Below, piece by piece: positions 1 to 11,740 of a DNA stretch of 64,000 nucleotides; the first letter of the stretch is position 1, and every line of letters begins with the position of its first letter. This DNA comes from Pholiota molesta (taxonomy: Eukaryota; Basidiomycota; Agaricomycetes; Agaricales; Strophariaceae): assembly GCA_014925825.1 (NCBI GenBank), contig JACGCK010000048.1, forward strand, positions 186,001 through 250,000, in the 5' to 3' direction. The notes beneath the pieces were generated by a model. The model worked only from the letters and a program-made list of their open reading frames with translations. It was not told where the DNA came from and searched no databases. The position numbers and the translations under genes are program-made.

Positions 1-3000
1 CGGTTGATTTCGTCCTGTTTTCAGCAGCATTACCTTACACGCCATTCCGTATCCTTCTGACCTCCCTGATCTCGACTCCTGTCCCTGCGATTCGTGCGGC
101 TATCGCGTCTCTCCTACAACATATTCTCTCGAACAGTATCCTCTTCCAAGAAGATCCAAATGAACCGGACCTCTGGATCAAGGCTCTTCCAAAGCATCGC
201 GTTGCTTTAACCGAAGCGGACGCCACTCTATTCCAAGGCGAGACGGAAGGCCTAATCGCGTTCCTTGACGACTGTGTTCAACGATGCTTGAAAACGCCGT
301 ACCGCTACGTCGAGGCCTTGCACAGCGATCCAAACATCACGGGCACGAATGAGCACCGGCTGGACATGTATCCCAGTCCACTTTTGATGACCGTCATGGA
401 GCAGCTCGACGCAAAAATGAACAACAAGTCGCTGGCGCCCTCGCATCTTTTGGGCGTCATATCGTTCATCCGCAAGATTCTTGTCAACCTCGCCAGCAAA
501 ACCTCCGATCTACGTTTCCTGCGGGCATATGCTCGTAGGTTGGACGAGACGTTGCTCATGGAAAGACTGTCCCAAGCATCACCGACGTTCTTCACGAGCG
601 TCCGACGAGAAGTGGATATACTTTATGCTAGTCTGTCGTTCGCGTCGTTCGCTCCCCCGATCACTACTAGCAGTACGTCAGAGATGGAAGGTCATCTGGC
701 ATTGGCGGAGCGGACACCAATTCGTGAGTGATTTGTTCTCAAAACTTATATTTTGTCATGCCACTGACCGCATCTGCAAATAGCAAGTAGTAAACGCCTT
801 CGCACTGTTGCTGCCTCCCAGCTGGTTGATTGGTTGCGAACGTTGAACCAGCCTCTGACCCCTATTGATTTGAGGCGATTGGTGGGTGTCGTTACCTCCC
901 TGGATCCCTCGATGCTGCCTTCCATCGTCGAAAACCTGGTTCCTGGCCAAACAGATCTATGGGCTGCTTTCTACCTTGCTTCAAACTTCTCCGAATACCG
1001 GCGCTCGTGAGAATTATTTCCTGATTCGATTGACCCGCATCTAATGACATTGCACCTATTAGACTTACCTTTACCTGGCTGTATATTCATTCCGGTCTCA
1101 ATGAGATCATAAATGAGGAATGCCAAATTGCCTTGATCAATTCACTTCTCATGCAGAACCCAGCCCTCATAGACATTACTCGCGCCGTCTACCTCATTAT
1201 CCATCGTATTTCCGCCGCTCGCCAAGAAGAGGCCGCTTTGAAGAGCCATTTAACTCTTCTAGCGCGCTCAATCACCGCTTTAAAACCAATACTATCATCA
1301 ACTGATTTGAACGCCCTCAAAGAAATTGTTTTCGTCCAGCCAAGTGCCCTTAAGGATCTCCTGATGGCCCCGGCACCATCCAATGTTCTTGAAGGCAAGT
1401 CAGTATTGACGGTTTTCATCCTTCGGTTATCTTGACATCATTTTCTCTTTCTAGGAATAAAACTACTACTTGGCGCTGCAATTGAACCATCCTCAAAAGA
1501 TGATCGCAAGATCGTTTCTGGCATCAGTGATTACTGGTTCAACATTTTGAAAACGGGCCTCGACAACCAACCTCCAGTTTCAGTAAGTCGAAACAGAGGG
1601 CTTTTATTTACTAGAGAATTGATCATCGTCTCCTATTCTTAAAGGTGGATACCGCTTGCGCTTGGGTTAAGTATCTGGAATCCGATCAATTATTCGACCT
1701 CCTCGATTTCTTTGAAAAAGACTCTCGCAGTACGCTCAAAGCCTCAGCCTTACCCCCGATCAACGTCGTTCTGGATGCTCTATCTAACACGAGCGCCTTC
1801 GAATCTCAAGCAGAACAGGCTTTGATTCAGAGACTGCCTCAATTATTGTCTTTGAAATCAGTCCTGTCAGATTCTCACCTACTGGAACAAGTCATTGCAA
1901 TTGCTATCGAAGCATCGCTTCCGGTCAGCCTTGATGGGCATTCGCCTGTTTCTACATCCAGTCCTTCGGGTCTAATTACAATTATCAAACGTGCTGAGTC
2001 TCGCTGGGCTCGGCGAAACCAGGTGGTCGGAGTGGATATTGATATTCGCCCTTTCCTCATGCAAGATGCGTTGTCGGACTCGACCGCCAAGATCATATCT
2101 TGTCTTCTTTATCAACAGCCCTCCTCGCATCAGGCTTTGGTCGACTGGCTGAATCCAGAAAGCTTACGGAAGCACGATGCTCGATATCTCGTACCCATCC
2201 TTTACGCCTTCGTCGATTCTTCAACACCAGGCAGAATGCCTACGTCCTCAGCCAAGACTGATGTCTGGTTACCCTTGATGTCTAAGATTGTTCAGGTGAT
2301 CGCAGATGTGAATGTACCGTCTGCTCTACGTAGGCGAGCACAAGACTGCCTCATATCTATTTTGTCGGCTTCTGGTACAGATGCCCCTAAACTTCTGGAT
2401 GCCGTTGCGGTGGAAATGAAGTCGGCCTCGCGAAGTCTGTCTCACGAACTGCTATCAACTGGGGTCAAGCTCTCCAGTCAATTTGGCTCCAAGGCAGATT
2501 CTGTTGTTTCGCATTTAGTGGATCACGGACTGCAATGGTGCATCAATCAATTCGCAGGAGGCCAGGATCTGACTGGATGGGAATCATTGATTCGGGCCTA
2601 GGTCTGTACGGTGCATTCCTCAGGTTTTCTTTACTCATCTACTTTTATAGCCGGGCTTATAAGAGCATCCTCGATAGCCAAAGCTCATTTAGTCGACACG
2701 TTACTGACAGTCACCATTCAACACCAATTTTTCAATGTTGATGCCCTCTATCTTGCAGTGTCGTGCCTTGCCGCTGCGCAATTGAAAGTACGTACGATAA
2801 AGATTCTACTTGGTGCTCGTTTGACGTTTTCTCTAGCCCCTCATAGTCAACCGACATCTGCAAAGCGCTTTACAGCATGTGCAATTTTTCAAGTTGTGTG
2901 CTAGGTCTTCGACAGACAATCCACGTATCCGTGAGGCAATAATCGAACTCCTCCACTGTCTTTTTAAGTTGCATCCGCACAATACCTGTCAGATCAGCCA

Positions 3001-4776
3001 TATAGAACCCCTCATTAGAGTGTATCGAGGGACGTTGTCCCGATCCGACATTCAAATTCTTTCAATATTTCGGTTATTTGAAGCTCAACGCAAACTCTCA
3101 GCTACGGCGCTAATTTCGCGATGGTCTTCGGCCTCGAATACATCGTCACAGACTCCACTAGAAGCACTTCAATCCTTGGATCCATCGTTGTCCTTCGTAC
3201 ATGTTTAAATTTCCCTCGCTGGCGTCAATTGGGTGACCAATCAGACCGTACTATTGATTCTACGGAAGCTGCGCTCTATGATCCGGTCTTCCTCATGCTG
3301 TTATTCAGCCAGATGCTCGCAGACCAATCTCCCATGTCAGCTTTTGGGTGGATCGAACTCTTCCGAACCAATGTCGTCTCGTTATTCATTCGGGCGTTGT
3401 CATCGAAGGAGGGCGAGATACGTGATCTTGCTATGTGCCAAATTGTAGGCTTATGGAAGTTGATGGAGGTAAGTCAGCGCTGTCCCAATTCAATTCGAGT
3501 GCTAATCGAATGAGCAGACCGCAGATCTTCAAGAGAGACCGCACGTATTATATATCCTCAACCTACTGAGAGACTTGCTGCCTGCTCCAAGCAATAATGC
3601 TGCCGAATATCCTTCCCAGCTTCCTACCTACACGACCCTTCTCTTGATGCACGCCTTGCGCGCTGTGTTCAACCCTTCCAGTTTCATCTACCCCCTCACA
3701 GCTCGCTTCCTTCTTCAACGCCCATCGTTGGACACCGCCGACGTGCCAATGCTGTATAATCTGCTCTACAGTAGCTCTGATGACCATTGGAAGAAAGAAC
3801 GTGGTTGGATGATCAAGTTCCTCGCGGATGGGATGGTAGGGTCTGAAGACTGGCGAGCACTGAAGAGAAGACATACCTGGGATTTACTTGCAAGTCTCTT
3901 CCAGAGCGCCGATGGATTGGATTCTACTCCGCTGAGGATGGGTATCTTAGAGGTTTGTTTGCTCTGGGTTTATATTGGTCTATAGTATTGAAGTTGTACA
4001 TTCAGGTCCTCGCGCATTTGACTTGCAACGCCCAAGCCACTACTTCTCTTATATTGAAATCTGCTCTTCTTCCCTGGATCGAGATGCAACTTTCACAACC
4101 AACTTCAAAATCCGAAGGCGTCGAGTGGATAAAAATCCTCGAAAATATATTGGTCATCGTTGATTCCAAGAAAGTGGAGGCATCAACGAATGGCGAATGG
4201 CGAGCTGTGATTTGTCGATGTCTGATGTCACTTCTATGTGATAAGAACTCATGTAAGCCTCGTTCTCAGATCTATTTCCATTCATCCGAGCTGATGCTTC
4301 TTGAAGCCGCCATCGAGAACTTCCCTCATGCCGTGCCAGTCGTATTACGCCTCGCCTTGCTAAACGGTACCGCTTCAAGGGATCTACCTTCACTTCTGGA
4401 TCTCGCCGTTGGGCGTCTGGAGCAATTGGAAAGTACCATAGAGCTCGACCTGCAATCACTCTCGTCGTCGATATCAGATGATAGCCTTGTACTTCTGCCC
4501 TCAGCTCCTCATCGTTCCCTTACCCTTCACCAACGGCTTCAAAAACCCACATCGGCTTCGTCCCAACGGAAAATGTTGATGTCGATCACCGAGATGCTTT
4601 GGCGCGCCTCTATGACGTTGGATTGGAAGTCTGCTGCATGGGAGAAGTTGTCTCCTAGACTCTTACTATGGAGGTCTGTCAGCCCCGTGCAAGAAATTGG
4701 TCCAGCTATCGATACAAGCCCCGGAGAATGGGCAAGGAAAGAGGCTGTCGTGAATGCGAGTCAAGTGACAAGTTGA
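1..4776 (+). CDS. URB1: URB1-like nucleolar pre-ribosomal-associated protein, 3' part (5' end outside window)
   Basis: The gene is open from the window's first base and ends with TGA at 4774-4776. URB1 is a nucleolar scaffold needed for 60S subunit assembly. About ten exons can be joined across short introns (for example 727-783, 1394-1454, 1581-1645, 3468-3517, 3952-4004). The product is an alpha-helical HEAT-like protein. The best family match is the C-terminal domain: a stretch with LLLMHALRAVFNPS near 3635, then KKERGWMIKFLADGM near 3795 and DWRALKRRHTWDLL near 3850. The charged ERGWM...DG...DW...RR pattern is characteristic of the URB1 C-terminal domain. The last exon (about 4005-4776) ends in the LLWRS segment also seen in fungal URB1. 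No membrane segment or signal peptide is visible. Exon borders are inferred by eye. Family identity comes from remembered conservation, not a search. Confidence 0.8.
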
Positions 4777-5850
4777 TTGTTGCTTGTGCATGGAATGGTC
4801 CATCAATTTCAACAACTAAAACGCAGTGTGTAGTGCCTATTACTCAAGTAGGACGTCAAGATTTTGATCTGCGGCAGCCTGTATATCCACCCCACTCTGC
4901 TTGATACGTATGTAGGAATCTCATAAGATACTCCGTATCAGCCTTTGATGAAGGTCGTGACTCCCAACCCTCCCAACTAAATCCACGAATAGATGACGAC
5001 AGGCGTGGCCCAACGGCGCAATCCGAAGGGGCCAACTCTGTGCCTCCTTACAAGTGACCTGTCACCTTTCTGCTGACCTGGATATGCTGTATTTCTTTTT
5101 ATGTTTCACGAGCAAATTCCATCCATCGAGAAGCCGCAAATACTGGTTCCACCTTCAAGCACCGGGAGAACCAGTCCAACGAGGATAAACTGTGGCCCCG
5201 GAGATGTCTAATTTCGTGGTAAACGTTGCCCGCGATCGACGCCCACAAGAGTCAGATGTTTCCGGCCCAGGCAACCCACTCACACGATGCTTGGAGTCTA
5301 TGTTATCGGGTTTTTGTTTGAAAACCTATCTGATAATCATTATATATATAATGTGAAGGTCTAAAGTAGAGCCGAGTGCACATTATTGAACTGTGCACAA
5401 TCGATGATAGATCGCATATGAAACTTGAATTCTCATCCTGGTCTGACTGGTTGGCAGGAGAGAGGGAGCTGAGTATTTGGAAATGACGACGATAAGCACA
5501 TTTCCAAATCTCAAGGCAGCGGTGTGCAGAAGTAAACCACTGAGTACTTTCAGAGATCAGATAATCTCCGGTATGCCTGTCATAAAACAGATATACTCTA
5601 TCAATTTCCTTTACAAGCTACCAATCTGATAAATGATAATGGGCTGAGATAGATATTTCGAAAATCTGTTCTGTTGGCCGGTGGTTCGCTTCCGAAAATT
5701 CTGACAACGGTGAGCACTCCGGGGTCTGGTGTCTAGCGTGTCGTGTGGATGGAAACATGGAAATTTTGATGGACGAGTTCTACAAACAGTCGCCTCATTG
5801 CAGCCTGGCTCTCTGTATCATGAGCATTTCCAGCCCCCATTCGGTGACCA
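4777..5850. other. Intergenic, no gene seen
   Basis: About 1.1 kb between the URB1 stop and the first YWFA-family copy. It holds short AT-rich runs (a TA repeat near 5340) and the upstream region of copy 1. I see no open frame with coding character, no tRNA and no terminal inverted repeats. Confidence 0.6.
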
Positions 5851-5859
5851 TATAATACC
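5851..5859 (+). promoter_or_regulatory. TATA-like box of YWFA copy 1
   Basis: TATAATACC lies 19 bases before the ATG at 5878. The same element recurs at about this distance upstream of copy 2 (8832-8840), in altered form before copy 3 (15071-15077) and copy 5 (22714-22720), and as TATATACCC before copy 6 (38513-38505, minus). Recurrence across paralogs supports a core-promoter role. Confidence 0.5.
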
Positions 5860-5877
5860 GTCAACCTCAGGCCCAAG

Positions 5878-6931
5878 ATGACTTCTAGTTTTTCTCATTT
5901 CTCAAATTTCCGCCCCATGTCTGCCTCGGTTGCGTTCCAAATCCGACAGCGTACAGAAAAACTCGTCTTTGAAGTTTCTACCACTGACCCATTCAGGCTC
6001 GAAGTTTCCGAATATATGGGCTCCTCCAAAGACAGGTTGTTCTAGCCCAGAAAATCGAGCTGAGCTGAGCAAGCATATGATCACCAAGTTGGAGCATATC
6101 AAGTCAAAAGGGGCGTTCAACACGAGTACGTCCTTGCGACAGTCAAGTACAATGACACGGAATTTCGTCTTCGCATTGAGCGAATGCAAGGTGCGAAGCT
6201 CCCGAAGGACTATCAGCCCAAGAAATCCAACATGAAAATTCTCTCAACACGGCTTCCATACCCTTCGCCGGATTCGCTATTAAAACCGACATGGGCGAGA
6301 GACATGGTTAGAAGGATAGAACACCGACCTCTCTTCAGCGGTCCCGTGTTTTGGGAACTTTTCCCCTCGCCTGGCGTCCTCGACCTCCTTCAGCTAGCTG
6401 CGATTACTGAGGCCGTTCACGATCTCGAGGAACGGTACGCTCTGGGTAGCGCACAGTGTTATTGGTTTGCCATGTTGATCATGGGTGCCGCGATGACTCG
6501 CGGAGGGCAGTACGATATTCCGAGCGAGGAGGGAGGTAGTAAAAGCACGGGTTGTTGAAGGTGCTGTTGGGAAATACTACCTTGGGAAATGCGGTTGGGT
6601 ACCTATTGTGGCAGTGAAGTTTGAGCAAATACAGATTATTGCAGTAGAGGCTCAGAGGCGTTACGACGATGCATTGGCAGAGGTGAGTACTTATTTCGCC
6701 CTTCTTGATGGGTCTCTTAGAACTCACTGTACCTAGTGGGACACTGTTTATGCCTCTATCAACAGAATCGAGCAACTTGAGGAAGAGAATAGGAAGAAAG
6801 ACGAGAAACTCAGGAAGAAATACGAGGAAAAAGACGAGGAGCTCAGGAAGAAAGACGAGGAACTCAGGAAGAAAAAAGAGGAACTCAGGGAGAAAGACGA
6901 ACTAATCCGGCAACTTCTGAGTCAAGCATAG
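5878..6931 (+). pseudogene. YWFA-family copy 1, broken
   Basis: This is a paralog of the genes at 8903, 15104, 22741 and 38485 (minus). From the ATG at 5878 the frame soon meets a stop. Homologous sequence continues in another frame (ELSKHMITKLEHIKSKG near 6060) and shifts again near 6115 into QHEYVLATVKYNDTEF and then QCYWFAMLIMGAAMTRGG near 6450-6510. The acidic proline-rich linker found in other copies is deleted just after that motif. The exon-1 tail (IIAVEAQRRYDDALAE), a GTGAGT donor near 6681 and a CCTAG acceptor near 6737 remain. The coiled-coil exon is rich in KKDEELR repeats and ends at TAG 6929-6931. At least two frameshifts and one deletion make a functional product unlikely. Confidence 0.75.
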
Positions 6932-7329
6932 GCGGAAAGTTCTCGACACTAGCTATGTCAATTAAATACATGATCCAGCCAAGTGAGTCCGAAAATTGAT
7001 ATTGCCTACAGTAATTTCTGACTTCAATTGCTCTTCGCTTCATAGCATGTCATCTTCACGCCTTCTCTATGGCCATCGATAGTCGTCCACCGTTTCTGCA
7101 CCTCATTGCAGCACACTATGTTTCTCATCTGCACTGTCCAAGTAAGCCGTTGCTGCGTTCAAATCCGTGTCGTATCCATCATACTGCTCTCTTTCTATTG
7201 TTTTGAATGTCGGCGTTTTGCTTCACATTCTATCATTTCGCTTTGAATATTCCACTATTATTTTCTTGTTTCAAGCATCTGCAGTGCCGCAAAGACGCAC
7301 AAGTATGATGAACTATGCTAAGTATGTTG

Positions 7330-7740
7330 GATCGATGAACGTTAACACGACTAATTATTTGCCATATAATCAGTTTCGGATACGTCAACGTCCAGAGGTA
7401 CCTTCGGATTGAGTTCAAGCTCAATATTAAGTATCCCTGTCCGAGTCTGCATTATTGTGCCGAGAGCTCGCATGAGACGTAAACGCGTAAATGGCCATCT
7501 CTCAAGTCGGCCTGCTTCGAATCTCCCTCTGTGCCTGATGCCTCTGCTTTGACTCCTGCGCCGCCCCCGTCTTTCTGGTTCTTCTTCCCTCCGTCTGACA
7601 TGAACGGACGCGCTTCTCTCCCTCTCTCGGCCTTGGCGTTCCATCTCAAAGTCGTTGCCGCTCCGGTCTTTGGGTTTACGAATCGTGTTCATTTGTGTCC
7701 TTCCCGCTTCTGTATCCTTGCATGAGTGTGCGTATAAAGG
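7330..7740 (-). pseudogene. 3' fragment of the membrane-protein gene found at 41-43.6 kb
   Basis: The minus strand reads a basic Arg-rich tail (NDFEMERQGRERERSASV, then HVRRREEEPERRGRR) that matches the C-terminal exon of the gene at 40997-43560, where it reads NDFEMDHRGRDRERSASV. Flanking noncoding sequence also matches: GTTGGATCGATGAAC occurs at 7327 and at about 40923. No upstream exons with transmembrane segments are present, so this is a truncated 3' duplicate carried in the tandem array unit. Confidence 0.6.
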
Positions 7741-8300
7741 TATGGGCAGAACTCCAAGCGAGTGAGCAATGGGAGGAAACAGGTACGCGAAACAGGAACG
7801 ATGACGGAAAAAAAAAATAAGCCCCTAAAAAGGAAGGTATCAGGCAAAGATGCGCGACAAAACAAGAACATTCAATTCGAAAATGTGTGAACGGTAAACT
7901 ACGCAGACTCGAGATAGATGGCCTGCGCAGCGCTAGCCTCCAACAGCCTTGACGAACAGCGAGAAGGATCCACAGCGGCACCTGACCACGTCTCGACGAA
8001 CAAACGCTCCTGAGCCCAGCAGACTCAGTGCATATAGCTTGGGGATCTTGTTTTCCGAGTCGTCCACACCCTGTTGCCTCTCTTTTCCTCTCAACTGCAG
8101 CTGGAGGACGTAGGCCCGAACTTGGAGGACAAGTAATTGACGTTCAGAGAGAAATTGTTGCGGCTCGAGATTCAGATGACCGAGTTGAGCGATGGGTTCA
8201 TGCGAGCCTCGAAACGGGCCAGCGAAGGGCACTGATGCAGGGTTGAGGAGGTCGCCATAGTCCGAGAAGGAGACGTGTCTACGTAGACAAGAATATGAGC
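7740..8300. repeat. Array unit block X, copy 1
   Basis: This block matches 11700-12510. Shared landmarks are GGGCAGAACTCCAAGCGAGT (7743 and 11703), the run through AACGGTAAACTACGCA (7891 and 11857), and GTTCAGAGAGAAATTGTTG (8143 and 12387). The right part looks like a decayed plus-strand coiled-coil exon after a CTGCAG acceptor near 8101. In this copy a TAA interrupts it near 8131. Together with the YWFA copies it defines the tandem unit. Confidence 0.6.
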
Positions 8301-8372
8301 AACTGAAGTGGTGATGTAGAACGTTGTGAGGACGCTTCATCAAATGACCAGCAGACAACTTGAGAGGACACC

Positions 8373-8405
8373 TTCCCAATTTGGGAACATTTCCCAAAAC
8401 GGGAA
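8373..8405. promoter_or_regulatory. Paired palindromes TTCCCAATTTGGGAA and TTCCCAAAACGGGAA
   Basis: Two adjacent inverted motifs (8373-8387 perfect, 8391-8405 imperfect) lie upstream of YWFA copy 2. The same core recurs at 8590-8604, 8608-8622 and 14862-14876, always in the upstream block of an array unit. They could be a dimeric-regulator site or simply repeat structure. Confidence 0.35.
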
Positions 8406-8427
8406 TGTGTTTGGAAAGCGTCCTCTG

Positions 8428-8815
8428 GCATTCCCAAGCCTTTGTCTATCATTTGTCTATTTTTGGGCGTTTGTATGGCCAAGATCGAATCGGACGCTAT
8501 TCGACTGTATGTGACGCCTCTTGAAATAAATACCCCTAGGCAGCCCCTGGGTCCAGGTGCAATGTACTACAATAATAGCGCCTAACACTTTCCCAATTTG
8601 GGAAAGGTTCCCAAATTGGGAAGGTGTCCACTCTCTCGTCCTCTGGCATTCCCAAGCCTTTGTCTATCAATTGTCTATTTTTGTAATTTTGTGTGGCCAA
8701 GATCGGAGAATGTGACGCTATCTGACTGTACTAGTATATGACGCCTCTTGCAATGAATATCCCTAGGCTGCCCCTGGGTCCAGGTGTAATGTAGAGTACT
8801 CCGTTGGTACTACGC
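8428..8815 (+). repeat. Tandemly duplicated upstream block of YWFA copy 2
   Basis: About 150 bases starting TTCCCAAGCCTTTGTCTATC are present twice in a row (about 8428-8580 and 8647-8815). A third copy lies at about 14907-15055 upstream of copy 3. Each ends with CCCCTAGGC(A/T)GCCCCTG and a conserved stretch leading to the TATA-like box. The second block also carries palindromes at 8590-8604 and 8608-8622. Confidence 0.65.
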
Positions 8816-8902
8816 CCCTATTCGTCGACCATATAATACCCTCAGCCCAAGGGCCAAGATGACATCCATTTTTTCTCGTTTCTCAAGTTCATTTTACTCC
8901 CC

Positions 8903-10159
8903 ATGTCTGCTTCGGTTGGGTCCAAATCCGACAGCGTACAGCAAAACCTCTCATCACCCCCTTCGGTGTTTCTACGGCAACCACTGAGCCATTCAGGCGT
9001 CGACATTTACGAATATACGAGGCTCCTCAAAGAGAAGGCTGTTATAACTCCAGACGGTCGAGTCGAGCTGAGCAAGTGTATGATCACCAAGTTGAGGCAT
9101 ATGAAGTTCACAGGCGCTCAACACGAATACGTCGTTGCGACAGTCAAGTACAACGACACGGAGGTTCATCTTTCCGTTGAGCGAACAAAAGCTGCGGAGC
9201 TCCCGGACTATCAGCCCAAGAAATCCCCCATAAAAACTCCTAACTGCAAACAAATCACAGAGTATTTGATACCTACTTCTTCGAAGGATGCGCTATTCAA
9301 ACCGACATCGGCGACAGACATGGTTAAGAATATAGGACACCTAGCCTCTCTTGAGCCATCCCGTGTTTTGATGACCTTTTCTCCTCACCCTGGCATCCTC
9401 AACCTCCTTCAGCTAGCTGTGATTATTGAGGCCGTTCACGATCTCGAGGAACGGTATGCTCTGGATCGCGCACAGTGTTATTGGTTTGCCATGTTGATCA
9501 TGGGTGCCGCAATGACTCGCGGAGGACAGGTACGATATTTCGAGCGAGGAAGAGGAAAAGCCGAAACAGTGCAGGAACTACCGACTGTTGCTAGCACGTC
9601 GGACCTCAGTCATATTCCGATCTCGCCACCACCGCCTGACGAGAAAGGGGAGTTAGTAAAAGCACCGGACCTCAGTCATGTTGCGATCTCGCCACCACCT
9701 CCTGACAAAAAGGGGGAGTCAGTACAAGCACCGGATCTTGAAGGCGGTGTCGGGAAATACCATTGGGGACGTGCTGCGGCAGTATCGCCCAAGGATATAC
9801 GAATTATTGCAGTGGAGGCTGAGATGCGTTACGCCTATGCATTGGTAGAGGTGAGTATTTTGCCTTACTTAATGGGAATCTTGGAGCTTACGCTTACTTG
9901 TACCTAGTTGGAAACTACTTTTGGAGATGCCGCAAAGAGAGAGGAAGAGACTCGTAAGGAGAGAATCAGGGCACTTGAGGAAGATGGTAAGAAGAAAGAC
10001 GAGGAACTCAGAAAGAAAGACGAGAAAAAAGACGAGGAATTCAAGAAGAAAGACGAGGAACTCAGGAAGATAGACGAGGCACTCAGGAGGAAAGACGAGC
10101 TAATCCGGCACCTTCTCAGTCAACACCCGTTATTGTTGACTGAGAAGGTGCCGGATTAG
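8903..10159 (+). CDS. YWFA-family protein copy 2 (HExVxATV / QCYWFA, coiled-coil C-terminus), open
   Basis: Two exons, 8903-9850 and 9908-10159, are joined in phase 0 (GTGAGT donor, TACCTAG acceptor) and give about 399 residues. The start is the ATG of MSASVGSK. The ATG at 8859, homologous to the longer start in copy 3, is out of frame here. Visible parts in order: Ser-rich N-terminus, a basic helix ending LRHMKFTGA, QHEYVVATVKYND, a core running to QCYWFAMLIMGAAMTRGG, two 66-bp in-frame repeats of a PPPPD linker (starting 9603 and 9669), and a Lys/Glu-rich coiled coil of KKDEELR units. There is no signal peptide; MLIMGAAM is the only hydrophobic stretch. The end of the ORF runs into the loop of a large inverted repeat. 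Function is unknown; a papain-like (LRAT/NlpC) fold is my inference from the conserved His and Cys. Confidence 0.7.
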
Positions 10160-10298
10160 CTCGTCTTTCCTCCTGAGTGCCTCGTCTATCTTCCTGAGTT
10201 CCTCGTCTTTCTTCTTGAATTCCTCGTCTTTTTTCTCGTCTTTCTTTCTGAGTTCCTCGTCTTTCTTCTTACCATCTTCTTCAAGTTCCTTGATTCTC
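9961..10298. repeat. Near-perfect 165-bp inverted repeat (hairpin) over the coiled-coil exon
   Basis: Left arm 9961-10125 and right arm 10134-10298 are reverse complements with an 8-base spacer, 10126-10133. The inner 146 bp match exactly; three mismatches (9969, 9972, 9979) lie in the outer 19 bp. The left arm codes for the coiled coil of copy 2, and the right arm is its antisense copy placed immediately downstream. Sequence after the right arm (GGCGGAAAGTTCTCGAC) matches the 3' flank of copy 1 at 6932. The antisense arm was therefore inserted between the coding exon and its normal 3' flank. Confidence 0.95.
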
Positions 10299-10299
10299 A

Positions 10300-10510
10300 G
10301 GCGGAAAGTTCTCGACCATCGACAGTCGTCCGCTGTATTCTGCACCTCATTGCAGCACCCTATTTCTCTCATCTGCACTGTCTAAGCCGTTGCTGCGTTC
10401 CAATCCGTGTCATATACATCATGCTTTCTTTCTATTCAAGATTTGAATGTCGTGGTTTTGCTTTACATGCTCTATCATTTTGCTTTGAATATTCCGCCAT
10501 TTTCTTTGAA
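10300..10510 (+). repeat. 3' flank shared by YWFA copies 1 and 2
   Basis: This matches 6932-7255 with an internal deletion. Shared segments include CTGCACCTCATTGCAGCAC and CCGTTGCTGCGTTC. It shows that the duplication unit extends beyond the coding region. Confidence 0.7.
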
Positions 10511-11555
10511 TACTTGGTTGAGCGGGCCGCGGTTTCGCCCGGCGTAACGAGTCCTTTAGTTTTTATTTTTTCGGTCCCTAATATACATTCTGGGGTAAAT
10601 CTGTAGTCGATAAAGTTAATATGGATCCTACATCTCTTTCTCAAAGCAAAAAAAAAAAGGAAGAACTTCATAAGGAAGAGAGAACGAAAGGTAGATTAAG
10701 TTCAACTCAAGGTCGACTCAAGAAGCGTTTGAATATTTACACATAAATACCCGAGCATTTAAAGATATTACAAATCGTTTAAAATTCCTCAGTGCACAAC
10801 TCTGTTCAAGAAATGATCCCGGAGTGCCCAATGGTACTAACAGGGCCCCGCAAAATCAGAAGCAGAGCTTAACGAGAGGAATGCTGGGTCCATGGCGTAT
10901 GGGTTGCAGTCGGCGCATATCACAAGAGAGCTGCGGCCACTCAGCAGCTACACACCTGGAAGGATGGGCGATCCAGCCCTTTGCAGACTCTGAGATACCA
11001 CCTACTGCGTCGCGTCTTGCAGTGTGCTTCATACGCGGAGACGGTGTTGCAGCGGGTCGCGCTATATGTGTCCCCGCGCTGTTCTTCAGCTTCCGCGGCT
11101 CTCGCAAAATGCGTCGGTATGACCAACGACGCGTGCTCGCACTGATCAGTGACTAGTGACTATTCATATCCAGCACCTGCGCCGTGCTCACGAAGTGAGT
11201 CTAACGTGGCATTCGAGCCTCGAGGCGGTATCGCTGCGCTGTCAATCGCACTAGAGGACAAGATGCCTGGTACAGGTGATAATGCAGTAGATGACAATAC
11301 GGTAGGAAATTGATGGCGATGTACCTTGTGAGCACGACAATCGTGCCAGGGGTACCGGCGTTATGACGAGCTACACAAGACTACACACAAAATGAGCCAA
11401 TGTGCAAGGTGCTGCGGGAGTACGGTGATTGCACAGAGAGCGAGCGCCTGCGGCGTCAATGAGCACGGTCCTGCCTGATGACAGATACACAGGGCATTAA
11501 GGGGCATTGAGCTCCTGCGGGACTGCTTGCTAGTCCACATCTTGCAGCAATTCGC
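10511..11555. other. Intergenic insertion between array parts, nothing recognised
   Basis: This stretch has no counterpart at the same place in unit 1, where the 3' flank passes directly into the membrane-protein fragment at 7330. It has an A-rich run near 10648 and a moderately GC-rich part from 10800 to 11500. Short open frames on both strands lack recognisable domains. I found no convincing terminal inverted repeats. Confidence 0.4.
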
Positions 11556-11559
11556 GTTC

Positions 11560-11740
11560 ATCACGGTCGCGTTCGTCATGTACATACTTGTCGTGGTAGT
11601 GTTTGTCGTGGTCGCGTTCGTCGTTCGTCGGCGCTCTCTACGAATCGTGCTCCTTTGTGTCCTTCCGCTTCCGTATCCTTCCCATGAGTGTGCGTAAAGG
11701 TATGGGCAGAACTCCAAGCGAGTGAGCAATGGAGGAAAAT
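11560..11740 (-). pseudogene. Short 3' fragment of the membrane-protein gene, second array copy
   Basis: On the minus strand AHTFTHTHGKDTEAEGHKGA corresponds to AHTLPHAHGKEAEAGKTPRG of the gene at 40997-43560. After it the sequence decays into ACG/TCG-rich repeats and the Arg-rich tail is lost. It occupies the same relative position as the fragment at 7330-7740. Confidence 0.5.

Noticed and set aside
7933..8397. 154-codon minus-strand frame over block X
   Set aside because: The second copy of the block does not preserve this frame, and the plus strand of the same DNA has the coiled-coil exon with an acceptor site.
10130..10378. Minus-strand open frame of Lys/Glu-rich coiled coil
   Set aside because: It is the antisense arm of the inverted repeat and reads as the coiled coil only because it copies the plus-strand exon. 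No upstream exon of the family precedes it on the minus strand.
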